DNA from: Larus michahellis
Lineage: Eukaryota; Chordata; Aves; Charadriiformes; Laridae
Reading direction: 5' to 3'
DNA length: 64,000 nt
NCBI RefSeq assembly: GCF_964199755.1
Contig: NC_133907.1
Span: 3,229,001-3,293,000, forward strand
This document shows, piece by piece, positions 37,659-50,646 of the stretch (within the stretch, counting starts at the first letter, position 1; every line of letters starts with the position of its first letter). A program made the position numbers and the translations under genes. Below the pieces are notes generated by a model, which saw nothing but the letters and a program-made list of their open reading frames with translations, was not told where the DNA came from and made no database searches.

Positions 37659-38832
37659 GCAATTCATTGCTTTTCCTCCCACCCCTTGCTTGCAGCCTGA
37701 AAGGATCTTTTTGATGTCTCTGGTGCTTACCAGAAAACTTCAGCTGAAGCTTGGGACCAGATTTCCCAAGGCGCCTCGCCGTGCAGGAAAGCTATAGGTT
37801 CAGATTAATTGTTCTTAAAAAAAATAATAATGATTATCCCCTGCTTCTCCTTTTGTTTTGGTCAAATTTCTTCTTGGAAGATAAGTTGGAGCTGTGTTAA
37901 GTTTCTGGATTGCTGGGTTTATAGTGAAGATATTGACAGCCTTTTAATTGCAGAGACACTAATGGGTGCCACTGAGCTAAGCTGGGCTGCTCATTGGGGC
38001 GTTAAGGGATACAGATGCAACTGCCTGATGGCTTCACAAGAAAATATAGGATTGCTGTGGCTTGACTGGGGGCCAGAGAGATAAAACATTTTTTTTTTTC
38101 CTCCTTCTGTGCTTTTTTCCCCTAAAAGGCTGGTTGCTTCCATAGGTACAAGTCTGTACCTGGGGTGCGGAGCCAGGACACACGGATGCTGCTGGGAAGC
38201 CTCTTAAAATCAGCGGGTAAAAGGGGGAGGGCACAGAGCAAACGCAACCCAGGCTTGCCAAAGAGGCCTGAGGCTCTGCAGGCTTCTCTGCCAGCCTCGT
38301 CCCTCCTCCAGTGCGAGCAGATGATTTGCAGGGATTTTTCTATAACCACATAGGAAAAAGAAAAAAAGGGTGGGTTTTGTTTTTTTTTTTCTTTTTGCAT
38401 CTTCCCATGCCATTCGGCGTTGCAGGTCAGGAGCGCGAGGAGGGAATTCTGGTTCTCTTTGCTGGTTGCACCATTTCTCGTGGAAGAGTTGGTGAGTTTA
38501 AATCAGTCACATTCGAACCAGGCAGCTTGGCCACCCCTTGGCTCCGCAAGCTGGGAAGTCTGGAACTAAGATCTTCAAAGGGAAGTCAGCGCTGCTGGCG
38601 GTGCCTTCCCTGTAAATCCAGCTAACGCTTTGGTGGGCGGTCCGGATTGTCTGGCTCTGTAAACGGGCTCATAAGTTAAATATTTGAAGTACATTTGAGA
38701 CTTAGATTTCGTTATGTTCATACCTCTGCGGCGAAGTATTGAAACCATTTCACGTAGCTGTACTATTATTTGTTTAAGCAACCTTGCCAAAGCTTGCTGT
38801 CTGAGAGTTTTTGTTATGGAAGGACCTAAAAC

Positions 38833-38838
38833 AATAAA
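38833..38838 (+). terminator. SLC17A9: Candidate distal SLC17A9 poly(A) signal (AATAAA)
   Basis: AATAAA has CA 20-25 bases downstream and a GTCCAGTTTTCC then TTTGTGTG stretch after it, a good layout for cleavage. It would give a 3' UTR of about 2.6 kb. Confidence 0.45.
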
Positions 38839-39355
38839 GACAGCGAATCATTTGCACACTGTCCAGTTTTCCTTTGAATGCTGAGGTGCTAATTTGTGTG
38901 CTCAGGAAGGGACAGACAGAAGTCAAGTATATTTAGTGGGATTAACTCCTTAGGGCTGGTGCGAGCGGAGGGGGAGGCTGTACTGGAGAACATCGGGGCT
39001 GGCACATTTTCACTCGTACGTCAGACCTCGGCGTACATCCAGCTACATCTTCTTCCCACTTATTTTGGAAAAATGACTGACAAGCTGTCTTCAGCGGAGC
39101 CGTGGTCGGTACAGCATCGGGGGACGTGGTCTAATGTCACTTATTAGAGTAATAACACAAAAGCAAGTCTTCCGTTGGGTGGGATACACCCCCGCAGCCA
39201 GATCGTCTTCCCCTTGGAGATGGTGTTAAAAATAATACTATTCCCAACTTTTTTGCATCCTGGCCGATAGGTTCGACCAGATGCCAACAGAGGGAGCTGT
39301 CTGATTTGGGATGTGGCAGCTCCCGGCTGGCTGAGCAAGAGCTGCCGAGCCTGGC

Positions 39356-39510
39356 CCTGGCACAGCTGGCACGGCGGGCACAGCTGGCACAGCTGGAACA
39401 GATAGTATGGCTGGTATGGTTGGTATGGCTGGTGCGGATGGTTTGGGAGGGCTGGCACAGTGGGTACAGCAGTTGGTACATGTGGCACATCTGGCACAGC
39501 TGGGCAGCAA
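39356..39510 (+). repeat. Degenerate minisatellite, unit about 10 bp
   Basis: Imperfect copies of CTGGCACAG and its variant CTGGTATGG repeat with a period near 10 bases over about 150 bases. Two unit types are interleaved in blocks. Being a near multiple of the helical turn and not of three, it is not expected to be coding. Confidence 0.85.
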
Positions 39511-40107
39511 GCGGAGCCTGGCCCCACCGAGGAGCAGCCCCGGCTGGTGGCTCCCACCTGTGTTGGAGAGTCCCAGGACCTGCTGTCCCAGCATTCACCT
39601 TCCCACTTCATTTGGCGGTTGTCCAGTTAGCACGAGGCCAGCAAGCAAAAGTTTGGGACTACAGTTTAAAAGGAGAAATAGCCACTAAAGGAATTTTAAA
39701 ACCTCATCTATAGGGTCATGTAATCAAGAAAATATCTTTCAGGACTGCAGAGCCCACTAATTTTCTCCTCAATGTGCTCAGAAAAATACCCAGCATGAAT
39801 CTTTGTGGTATGAAAACAGTGCTGAAGATAATTTAGCAGAATGCAAGTTATCCTCAACTTTTCCTGTCCTTTTGCTCCTCTTATAAAGGCATAGACAAAC
39901 CTCTGACATACACACGTGAGCTGTTTTGACCTGAAAAGCCCTAAGAAACCACAGACCCGCCTTCTTCTTCATGGTATCCTGCAACCGTGTAAAGCCTGAG
40001 AGAAAAGAACGAGCTCTGCCACGTTCCTTCCATCCTGCGGGTGCCAGGGTTACCCTGCCTGCCGGGCTGGAGCCCAATTTCCAGCCTGCCCTGAGCAGGG
40101 ACAGGTT

Positions 40108-40452
40108 CATAGAATCATAGAATGGTTTGGGTTGAATGGGACCTTAAAGCCCACCCTGGGCAGGGACACCTCCCACCAGACCAGGTTGCTCCAAGCCCCG
40201 TCCAACCTGGCCTTGAACCCCTCCAGGGATGGGGCAGCCACAGCTTCTCTGGGCAACCTGGGCCAGGGGCTCACCCCCCTCACAGCAAAGAGTTTCTTCC
40301 TCATATCCAATCTAAATCTACTCTCCTTCAGTTTGAAACCGTTACCCCTCGTCCTATCATTACACCCCCTGATCAAGAGTCCCTCCCCATCCTTCCCGTA
40401 GGCCCCCTTTAGGGACGGGAGGGGGCTCTAAGGTCTCCCCGGAGCCTTCTGG
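40108..40452 (-). mobile_element. CR1 LINE, 5'-truncated copy downstream of SLC17A9
   Basis: Starts TCATAGAATCATAGAATGG, the reverse complement of the CR1 3' end with two ATTCTATG units, and continues for about 345 bases. The blocks are nearly identical in wording to the copy at 25782. It has lost about a dozen bases in the CACCCAGTGCC segment. Same orientation and evidently same subfamily as the 25.8 kb copy. Confidence 0.93.
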
Positions 40453-40459
40453 TGCTAAA

Positions 40460-43400
40460 GGGACTGGGAACCTGGGACGGGGCTTCAAGGCTGATTAGTG
40501 ACAGGTACGTTGTACGTGAGTTGGAACTGACGGGCCAGTTTGTATTTCAATTGTTTGGGGCACATTCAATAGCTGGCTCTAGAGCATTGGGAGGATACTG
40601 GTTTGTTGCAGTTTGCATAACACTAAATCAATAAACACATTCAAGCAGATGGAAAGCAAAACACAGGAGAAAAATAGCACTATTTGGAGGAGAAAAGAAA
40701 CAGCAAAGAGCACTTCTCGCTAGTACTTTTGCTTTGAAAATACAAGCAGATGCTCTCACAGCAGAGACCTGATCTAACATCCACCTGCCAGGTCCCCGGG
40801 GCTGGGACATGCCCCAAAGACACCGTCGTTCCGCAAAGGGCACCCAGCGCCATAACAAGCAAAATATCACCGTTTATTGCAGCCGTGACCTACTGCATGG
40901 TGCCTAATGAGGAATTTTCCATTTCAAACTTTAATGCAATAATTAAGATGTCCATTAAGGTCTTTACAGTTTGACTGCTTGTAATTAAAAATGGGGGGGA
41001 CAGGGAGGGGGGCGATGGCAGGGAGCTGTGGTCCAGGGCATCAAGCTCCTGCCGGCAGCTTTAAGTGCTCTCCTTGATTTTTCTTCTCTGTTTTATTTCT
41101 TTCTTCGAAATGATTTCCCTGGTTTTGTTTGTAACTGTCCTCAGGGCAGGTGGCCTGAAAAAAACGTGAAAGCCAATCTTAGTTTCCACAAATGCTTGGG
41201 TTTAAAAAAAAGCTTTTACTCTCTACCAAAACACCCCCAAACCACCGGTGCTCCTGGGCGCCAGTTTTTGGGGGTGTCCCTGAGCAGGGACATCCTTGGG
41301 GCTCCGCAGGCATCACCTTGGGCCAGACTGCCCCCTCCGACGGCGCCGGGAACACAGCGTCAGCCAGGATGGCCCAGCTCCATCAGCAAAGAGTCACGGG
41401 AATAACCCAAAAGCACAGCGTGACCGGCAGCCCCGGGAACGGTAACCGGGGGTTTAATGCTCCAGTTGGTTTCCAGGCCGGTATAGCTCCCTGCTCACGC
41501 AGCTCCTGGTGCTGGATTCAGGGTGGGGTAGGTTTTAAGCCAATAATGAAAAGAGAAGAAACCCCCACATAAACCCACATCTTCCAAAGTGTCTCTGCTC
41601 CTGGGAGGTCCAAGTCCCATTATCCAGTAATAGGATTTGGCCTCCTAAACCGGGACTGAAAGACTTGTAAAATTTTGCTCCCAAATCACCAGATTTTTGC
41701 AAAGGATTAACAAAAATTAATGATTTGACTGAGGAAGTAGCTGCCAGACGAGCTTTGGCTGATCCCTCGAATCCCTTCCCAAATTGCTTTCCCTTGCTCT
41801 GGAAAACCACCGATTTACTGGTGACTCGCTCTTGCTCTTCCAAAGGCAGCGCTGGGCGCGATCTCCTGGCACTTTGGCATTAATTATTCTCTAATAAATT
41901 GTTATTAATTTCAGCTCCAAAGGAAAAAAAAATAATAAAAAATCCCACTTCCATGGGAGACAATGGAAAGGTACACGTGTAGCAATTATGGGTAGGACTT
42001 TACACAAAGAATTAGCAGCCTACTCGCGCATGTCCTGCATTCTCATTAAAGGCAAACCGTTGGCAGTTGACGGGGGATTTTCCTGTGCAACCATTTAGGC
42101 TCGTTGCAGCTGTTAAATTCCTTTCATGTTGGGGTTTACTTTTCCCCCCTTCTCCCATCAAGTCGCAGACAAACCCGCTCATTTACCATCTCTCCTGTGA
42201 ACCCGCGTTGAGTTACGCGTGGGGGGAACGCTTTCATGAGACTCAGCCCTTCAGATGCCTGGAGCCAGTGCGAACATCGGCTGGTCACGGCTGCCTTTCT
42301 ACGCTTTTGCTCCTATTTTGCCCCAAAATGAGACAAGCAATGGCGCGTGCCCATAAACCCGGTGTCACGAATTTCTCATCTGTGATCACCTTTGCGTGGT
42401 CTTGCTGCTGGGACCAACCTGCTCCTCCAGCATCCTCCCTCCGGCCCCTCCATCCCATGGTCCAGCGCTCTCCCAGCCCGTCTCCCCAAGCCCATTTAGC
42501 AGGTTTGGGGGAGCAGACAATGTTCCCCCCCACCACATCCCCAGGCTCACGGGAGGGAAGATGAGCCCTCATCTTCTACACCCCAGACCCTGGTTATTTA
42601 CCGGTTATTTAGCAAAATAGCCCCCCTAAACAAATAGTATCATCAGCAAGAGCATAATCAGATATCAGACAGTGGGTTTTCAGATGTGTAATTTATCGTG
42701 ATCTGTTTTATTTCATGTCATTTCAGCCCATCTGGGGCACAACTGTGCTTTGAAAAGGGCTGGAGGTTGCAGTTCCCTCTGCAGGAGCCACCTGGACCAG
42801 CAAGAGCTTGGTGTAAAACCCCCCTCCTTGCAATTTCATTTTCCAGAAAGCTCTAAGTAGGACACGCGCTGCAGCAAAGTGGGTGACCTGAGGAGTGTTT
42901 GCCCAGCCCCGGGCTGTCCTGCGGGAGACGGGCTGTTCTGCACCTGGACAAGAACATTCGGATCCAGGGACCACGACAAATCTCTTCAGAGGGGTAACCT
43001 GTTTTCCGGGATTTTGTGCCTGGAGGCAGCTGGGAGTACGAGATTCAAAATTAACCCATTTCTTAGTTAAATGATGCATTTTTCGGGCTTAAAAACTATG
43101 GGGAAATTTTGATTCACCTCCAAATCAGACTTTTTTCCCGGCTCATGGCTCCATGACAAACTAAGTGAAAAGCTTTAGCCTTTTTGTTGCCGAACTTCTG
43201 GATGCAGCTCTTCATCCTTTGAGCTCTGCCAAAGACAGAGTGATCTCTCTCAGCGCCCTCAGGTCATTTCAATATTTTGAGAAATGCACTGTTTAATTTT
43301 GATTCCAGTTAAAAAAATTAACTGATAAAATTACTGAAATCCAGAAACAGAGAGAGAGCCTTGAGATGGACAAACTCTTCCTGGCAGGTTTTGGAAATCT

Positions 43401-46400
43401 TTCGTAATAGCTTGGGGTTGAAAAATGGGAAATGATCTAGAAAATAAACACACCTGGAACCAGCTGTATTTTAAAGGGTTTAGGATAGAAATCGCGCCTG
43501 AAAGAGCATCATTAAGATGTATTACCCACAGGTTTAAAGGATATGGATAAAGCTGTTCAGGGTGGAAACTGAACCAGATACGCTAATCCACATGCAATTA
43601 GATGCTGGATTTGCCGTGGTAGTTAGCCTGGCCGAGACCCGCCTGGGTGGGTTGTATCTGTGTGCACTGTCACAGTTACAACACACATGGAATAGCCACA
43701 CGAAAATCTGGCTTGTAACGCCGAGGTAATGCAATTTGGGGTATTGGAGGCTGGTTTTGCCACTGGGATGGAGAGGGGGCTGAAGCTGGCAGCTCAAATA
43801 AGGCATCTGCCCCCAGGAGTGCCCAGATCACTGGGAACCAAGAGGGGCTTCGCTTTAGCGCCTGCCCTTTTCTGCAGAGCCCAAAACTATAGCGTGAGTA
43901 AGAAACGGCGTATTTTGGCATTGCTCAGGGCTTCAGTGTTTGTAGGTGACTCTTTGCCCCTGGGCTGGTAAGGACATGTCACCGTTCTCAGGAAAGACAC
44001 CGTTTTCTCTCTTTCCCTGCAATGCCGTGCCAATTTTTATCCTCTTCTGATGGTGTCTGTTCATCCTCTCCCTCCTCCTCCTCCTCCTCCTCCTCCTTGG
44101 AGATTTCTGGATTAAAGAATAAAGCACAGAATTGATTTCCTGAACGTGCATTAGAGAGGATTATTCCAGGAGATTCATCCGTGTTTGGTGGATTAATATT
44201 TCCAGGGAAGGGCATCTCCGATCTCAGCCAATACTTCTCTCAACATATCCTGGAATATTTTTTGCTTTTGCAGGCAAGGAGGAGCATCTGTAACGGCAAG
44301 AGACAGACAGCAGAAGTTCACAGCACCGGCGCTGGAGCTTCAGAATCTTTTGTAACACCAGCATTTCCCATATAAACATATGAAGGGTGTTTTATGTGAA
44401 TTCTGCCTTTTCTTCATTCTGCTAATAATAAAGAATAAAACCAGATACACATCAGACAGACAGAAAACACTACCGGCGGCAGGGAAACCAGGTACAAACT
44501 CCTGCGTAGCATCACTTGCCACCAACAGCACCCTCTGAGAGAGGGGCACAGCATTCAAACGACATAGGGGCCTGGCCAATTAATTAATTTGGCCTCCATG
44601 CCCTGCACAAACACAGCAGATCGAGGGCCTATTACGTTATAAGTGCAATCTGTGAAGCCTTTATGGCTTCGTGTGGCTCTGAATTACGCTTCAGAGGTGA
44701 ACAACTAAAGTGGAGCTAAAGCTCCCCCCTGGTCTGTCTTGCACGCGGAGGAGACTCTGTGAATAATTGAGCAGAAGAGGCAAAACCTTTTCCCAGGAGA
44801 GGTGGAGGCGAGTCAGCCCCGAGCCCTAATTGAGACCTCGGAGACCAGCCTTTAGATGTCAACCAGCCGGACAAAAGTGATGGCTCCTCAGTCACGCTCG
44901 GACAGATCAGCTGGGCTCCCCTCGCACCCGGCTTTAGCAGGGCTTGGTCTGGGAAAAAGAAGAAAGGAATAGAAAAAATTAATCAGATTTTAGTAGGGTG
45001 GGCAAAAGAAAGCATTCAGAAGGGCTGCCTATCCATCCCTGGAAATGTCCTTCTAGGTGTTGACTGCTCCATTTGCTTGTACTCTTGCGTGGTCCAAGGT
45101 GTTAGAAAGCGAGCCGGGGACCAGCGCCCGCAGGTGGCATTGTCCTGCCCCAGCGACAGCACATCTGGCAGCTACTCCAGAGAAGGAAAAGGTCTTCGGT
45201 TTCACACTGCCCTCCGATCCGAGGAAGGCACTGGGTGTTGTAGCCACACTCTTCTGAAAGTCTGAAACGCTTGGTTTCAAGACCTGGTTTGATTTCTGCT
45301 CCCAGTCTCAGCCTGGTCTAGAACCAGGGCAGGAAATCCTATAGCGTCAAAGAAAATCATCTCCCTGTCTGTAAGGACGCGGAAGGAATCGGGGCCACTG
45401 CCTGGCTCTGTAAGGGACTGGGAAAACCTGGCAGCAGCGGAAGGGTCATTCGAGAAGGAAGGGTGGAGCTTCACTCACCCTAGACGGACACCGGCATTAG
45501 GAGCAGGAGATGGGAATGGGGAACTTTAACTCCTGAGCTGCTCTGAAGAAGCAAAGAGCTGTCCTGGAGGCTGGGATTGGGGTGTGGGTGGGAAGGTCAC
45601 AGCAGAGAGTACCTCTTACCCCTCCTCACAACGCATTTAAATGCATTTATCTCCCTGCTTTCCTCCGGCTCTCAGGGACGATGTTTCTCAGGCAGAGGTT
45701 TCTATCCATGACCTTCAGGCACATTTTTAGAGGTGACACCAGCCCTGTTAGATAATCCAGAGGGAGCAAAGCAAGAATTTGAAGTGCAAGGGCAAAAGAA
45801 TTGGTTGACGTTTTGCCCGTCTCCTGAGCAGCAGCATCCCAGCGGCTGCGTCCGCATCCCCGCAGCTCCGCCGTGGGACGGCCCTTTGCGCAGCACACAC
45901 AAATCTTCCTTGGCGAAAGCGTGGATCCCTCCAACCAGGGCTGATAAACCACACGGGCTCACACCTCTCTCGTTTCGTTACCGTTGCCAAACTACAAACA
46001 TAGCAAACGGATTTGCCTTTTATTAGAGCCACCAGGAATTTGGAGGAATAATTTTCCCAGCTGGTGCTCAGCACTGGGCAGTGAGGACATCTCCCTGTGT
46101 GCCACGACCCTATGTGGGATGCTGAAATGCGGAAATATGACCTGGCACAAAGAATAAACACAAGACTAATTTGCTTAGTCCCACCACGATGTGCTGTTAG
46201 CTGATGCCTCAGCAATGCAGTACCAACAGGCAACCCAATGAATATTGTCTTGCTTGGCTTCAGATAGAAACTTCAACTTGAGACATGGGTTGAAACATCT
46301 CTTTGCGGTCCCTCTTGCCTTCCTCCATTTTTCCATGGGAATCACAGGAATCTCCATCTCCTTTCCTTGTCCCCGTAGCCAAAGTATCCCACACCAGGTC

Positions 46401-47370
46401 ACCCTCTTTTTTGCTTTCTGCAACAAATAATACAAGAGTTTTCTGTACCTCTGTGTACCTAAACAACAGGGATAGTTGGATAGCATCTTCCCTTTCTCCC
46501 AATTCCTACTTTTCTGTAAATAATGTTTTATCTCTAAAAGATTCCTCCCACCTCCCAAGCCCCGCCGGAAAAATACGGCTCTTAAAATAAAACATTTGGG
46601 GTTCAATATGGATGTACTCCCCAGGAATTTCTCTTGGTTTTGTTTTCTGTGTGTTTCGAATGGAAAACTTCAACCAGATGGCGCCCGAGAGAGAGCTCCT
46701 CGCAGCTTTGCATCTTTTAGGACCGATACAACTCATCGTCGACTGGAAAATAGCTTCTTTCACACTGTTCCTTACACGGCGGCCCTTTTGGCGACGCAGC
46801 TCAGCAATTAAAACCTGCACTTGAGAAACGATTCCTTTCACTGTGGAAAATAAAGATGATGCTCCTGAGCTCCCAGACATTGGCCCAGGGATGGGAAGCC
46901 ACCCGAGGACCTGTCCCCGACGCAGTTTTACCGCAGGAAAATGAGAGAAAACAGGAGAGCGATACAATGCTCAGCCCTTGGAGAGAAAAGGGCCGCCTGC
47001 GAGCGCGTGTGCCGGAGCTGCAGCCCGGGCTCCTCGTAAATGTCCCCCCGTGCAGCAGCACCGCTTGCTTGATAAATGATGCTCCAGCCTGAAGTGCCAA
47101 AAGGAAAGGGGAAAAAAACACCACTTTTTTCCTTTCCCTGCTTCTTTCTAGTTATTTTTGACAAGCTGGAAGAGAACAGGGGGAGAGGGAAAGGCTGACG
47201 CATGTTTGATATACACTTTTGACGGAGCTTTTGCTTTATTATGTTTAATTGAAAAGTGTTAACGTCGTCCGACATGAATATTCAGCTGATGCCTTTTGGT
47301 GCTGTTCCAGGAGTTACGATCGCCTGTGATTCCACTACGGCTTCTCAGCACGGAGCCCTGTCAAAGCCAG
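40460..47370. other. Intergenic, no gene recognised
   Basis: Open frames are short and unlike known proteins. The region includes AT-rich patches near 41880-41960 and 42600-42720, which could be conserved elements, and a CTC microsatellite at 44070. Nothing else is supported. Confidence 0.6.
44070..44098 (+). repeat. (CTC)n microsatellite
   Basis: About nine CTC/TCC triplets in a row. On the minus strand it reads as a run of Glu or Arg codons inside short chance frames. Confidence 0.9.
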
Positions 47371-47382
47371 AGTGACAGTGGG

Positions 47383-47518
47383 GAAGCTATTAATTGAAAT
47401 AGCTTCATTAATTAGTAATTAACAGCAGGGTAATGACTATGTCACACATCGTATTTCAATGAATGCCCTTCATGTGTTATGGGGCCTTTAATTAAAGAAT
47501 ATGCATTTTAATTAAAGG
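47383..47518. promoter_or_regulatory. ATTA-rich inverted-repeat block, candidate enhancer
   Basis: Two perfect inverted repeats lie within 136 bases. GAAGCTATT/AATAGCTTC has 9-bp arms and a 6-base spacer (47383-47406). CCTTTAATTAAA/TTTAATTAAAGG has 12-bp arms and a 10-base spacer containing ATGCAT (47485-47518). Between them are further ATTA cores (CATTAATTAGTAATTAAC). This density of homeodomain sites plus a POU-like core suggests a developmental enhancer. The function is inferred. Confidence 0.5.
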
Positions 47519-49424
47519 CAAGTTTGGCCCTTTGGCCTGCGGAATACAAAAGACATTTCTAACTTTCAGGACGGGGAGGAGGAAAGGTGAGTGTGGGGGA
47601 AAACGGGATGAGCAGGAGGCGTTTCAAAGTTAAATCCCCGCCGCTGCCACGGCTGCAGCACGGTGAGGAGCAGCCGCTGCCTTGGCAGGATCCGTGCATA
47701 AAGCCGGGGCCCGGCAAATCTCATCTTTGCACCCCGGGGGGTCGCTGGAAGCCGCCCCATGCCGTGTTCGATTCCCATCTGAAGATGCAGGTTTGGGGAT
47801 TTTGGAGCAGCTCAAGCACAGCTCCCATCCTTCACGGAGGTTCCTTGGGAAGAAAGTAAATGTCACTCCCGAGACAGGCACGAGGGTAGGAGAGGATCAT
47901 TTCAATGAGCCAAATAGGATAAATTACAGCAGATTTCGGTCTTTGCAGATTCTGCTGGGTAGGATTGACTCCCTGGGACCGGAGTGGGCACAGCGTTGCT
48001 TTCTGTTGGCTGTAGGCACAGCTCTTTCTGGAAAGATCCCACACATTTGCTCAGAAAGGCAATTTGGAGGTTTGAAATATATGGACTACACGATGAGCGT
48101 CAAGGGAAAGTTTGGGAAAACAGATCCAAGGTGCCTGAAAGCTATTTACAATCTTGAGCAAAAAAACCTCAGAACCCACAAAACAATAAAACCTCAACCC
48201 AACCCACCCAGCAACAACCACCAAAAGGGTTCTTTTACATTTTGATCAAAAAAAGCATTTTCGTTTTAAAAACAAAAAAACCTTTAAACTGGCCCCTTTC
48301 AAAAATAAACTCTGCTCCCCTGACATCCTGATCTGAAAGACTGAGAAGAAGCTTCCCAAATGCGATGAGGATTAGATGAGTGAGACATTGCATTTCAAAG
48401 AGAAAATGGCACATCAAAGGCGGCTCCAGCCCGATATTGAAGTACCCACCCAGGAGGGCTCCTGCCTGGAGGATCGGACAAGGCAGAGGCGGTCGCTGCT
48501 GCTGGGAGCGCTTGGAGAGAAGGTGGGAAGGGCAGGAGCCAGCCCCACGTCTTCCTGAAGGCGGCTGGGTCTGGATCAGGCCAATGTGGGTTTTGGGAAG
48601 CACATCTGCCTCTCCCGGCTAGTGATGTTGGTCGAAAAGTCATCGCTTTGCCCTGTGCTGCTGAAATGTCAACAGTGTAATCGTTTCTTTAAGCAACTGC
48701 AGAAATTAATTTATTTAACAAACTAAGAGCATCTTCTGCCTCCCTACCTGGCCATTTCCAGCAGGTCTTGGGTGAGGCATCCTTTCCCTTGCTGTTACGT
48801 TGCCAGCATGTCTCAGGGATGGCCAACCCCACCAGGAGCATGGGCTGATCCATCACGTGGGGGGTGCTGTTTCCCTTGAGCAGATTAGAAATTGTCTCAA
48901 TTTACGGGCTACAGAAGAAATTGTGCTAAAACTTAGTCATAAAAGCCAATAGTTTCACCGTGAGAAGGTAATTTATACTACTACCCATGCTAAAATATGA
49001 CCCTCTTATTACATTAGAGCCCTGAACTCCTCCAGGATCTCTTCAGCCTCACTGGAGAGGGCGCGGAGAGACCTGCAAGTCCCCGATGGCCAACAGCACT
49101 AACTGAGCCCACCGTGGGTCTCGGCAGGGGCCAAATCCTTCCAGACCCCCCCAGTACCCCATGGACGTGAGAGCTGGAAAGCAGGACACACACATATGCA
49201 CCAAACCGAGACTTGGTGGCCGTGGTGCGGAAGGAGGAGACGCAGAGGAAATAAGGTTTGGAGCAAAGTGGGCTGGGACGGTGAGACACCATCTGCCAAA
49301 TCCCTTCTGCTGCTCGGGGGAAATACATGGAGCAAACACGCGGGTGTCGCAATTCAGAGTTAAACTTTGGAGGAGAAGTTGGGGGAGGGAAAACGTGTGA
49401 ATCACCCAGGGTATCCAAGTGTGG

Positions 49425-49500
49425 TAATTAATGCTAATAGCATTAAATAATTTAAATGGACAAGCAATATTTTATGTTATATTTCTTTGGCATTTTTAGT
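49425..49500. promoter_or_regulatory. Second ATTA-rich palindromic block
   Basis: TTAATGCT-AAT-AGCATTAA (49428-49446) is an 8-bp-arm inverted repeat bearing paired homeodomain cores. AATTTAAATGG and AT-rich sequence follow. It is in the style of the 47.4 kb block. Confidence 0.4.
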
Positions 49501-50375
49501 GGTGTCACACCGGGTTTGTCCTTGTGTCCTGGATCAGTAACATCCCATTCACCGTGAGTAAAAAAACCAAGGGTGACTTTGGGGTGAGGGGTTGTTTTAA
49601 AGATCACTTATTCTTTTTCTATTTCTCAAAGTAAAATTCTAGCTATGAAATTCCTACCCAGGTGGGAACGTAACTTGTACAGACACAAGTGGTTTATTTA
49701 TTTTGCAACGGCAGGTATTCTGTGCAGTTGTGGGAAGACGGACTATGTTTCTGTTCACCACTAAGGCTTGTGTGTGTGTGTTTTGCTGTTACACTCGCTC
49801 AGACAGTAAGAACAGCATATTTTAAGCATATTTTCACCTTTGGGCCCTACATCTATTCAAGACCCCCTGGGTTTGGTTTCACAACCTGTGCTAAAGTTGT
49901 GACCAAGCTGGAGGGGAAAGGGCCATCACAACATGTGTCAAAAAAAGCCTTTGGTTTTACCACGATTGCTTATACGATTGTTAAAATGCTGTTGGTGTGC
50001 TCAGCTGTGTACAAAACACAGAGATCAGGTTTGCCTCCTGAATAAAGCTGCTTGAAAACTCATATGTAAATTTTTAAAAGGAAAATGGATCCCTGGGTAA
50101 ATAAATTCTGGTGGCACAGAATAGCAAAAGGTGCTATTGTTTTTCCAAAAATAGGAATCAAACCCTCTGGTTTTCCAGTTGTCTGATCTGTAATGCTGGC
50201 TGGGTTCACCTTAGCAGAAAAAACCCTAAATGGGTCTTGATTTTCTTCAACAGTTCTAACAAAAATAACTCCTGATTTAGGGTCGGTCTTGGTAGACTAA
50301 ACGTAAACATACTGAGCATGAAATGCCTGGATTGCCCCAGCCTTCCCCCCTTCCTGCTGTAGGGCAGAGAGATAG

Positions 50376-50420
50376 ACTCATAGAATCACAGAATTGTTAG
50401 GGTTGGAAGGGACCTTAATT
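50376..50420 (-). mobile_element. CR1 LINE 3'-end fragment
   Basis: CTCATAGAATCACAGAAT followed by GGTTGGAAGGGACCTTAA is the terminal piece of a CR1 3' UTR in reverse, only about 45 bases long. Confidence 0.88.
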
Positions 50421-50646
50421 GGTTGGAGTGTTTTTAGATGCAGCTCTTTGCAACTCTAGAAAGTTTAGCTGGAAAATTTATCAAAATACAGTCAAATTCC
50501 TGTTCAGATGCAGTGCAGACTGGGGGACAGGAGTCTGGCTGGTCTCCGTGGGACATCTGGGACATGATTGTCCTTTTTATTTGCAGACACAGCAAGAAAG
50601 TCCAAACTGGACGCGAGCCACCCTGTGCAGAGAAGAGTTTGGCCCT

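Larger units (their letters stand above)
36292..38865 (+). other. SLC17A9: SLC17A9 3' UTR and flank (end uncertain)
   Basis: No coding sequence follows the stop. The region is mixed in composition, with poly-T and poly-A runs. Two poly(A) signals are candidates, at 37653 and 38833. Confidence 0.5.

Noticed and set aside
47682-48245. 187-codon + frame in the intergenic region
   Set aside because: No domain or family resemblance, ordinary intergenic composition, and no splice or promoter context.
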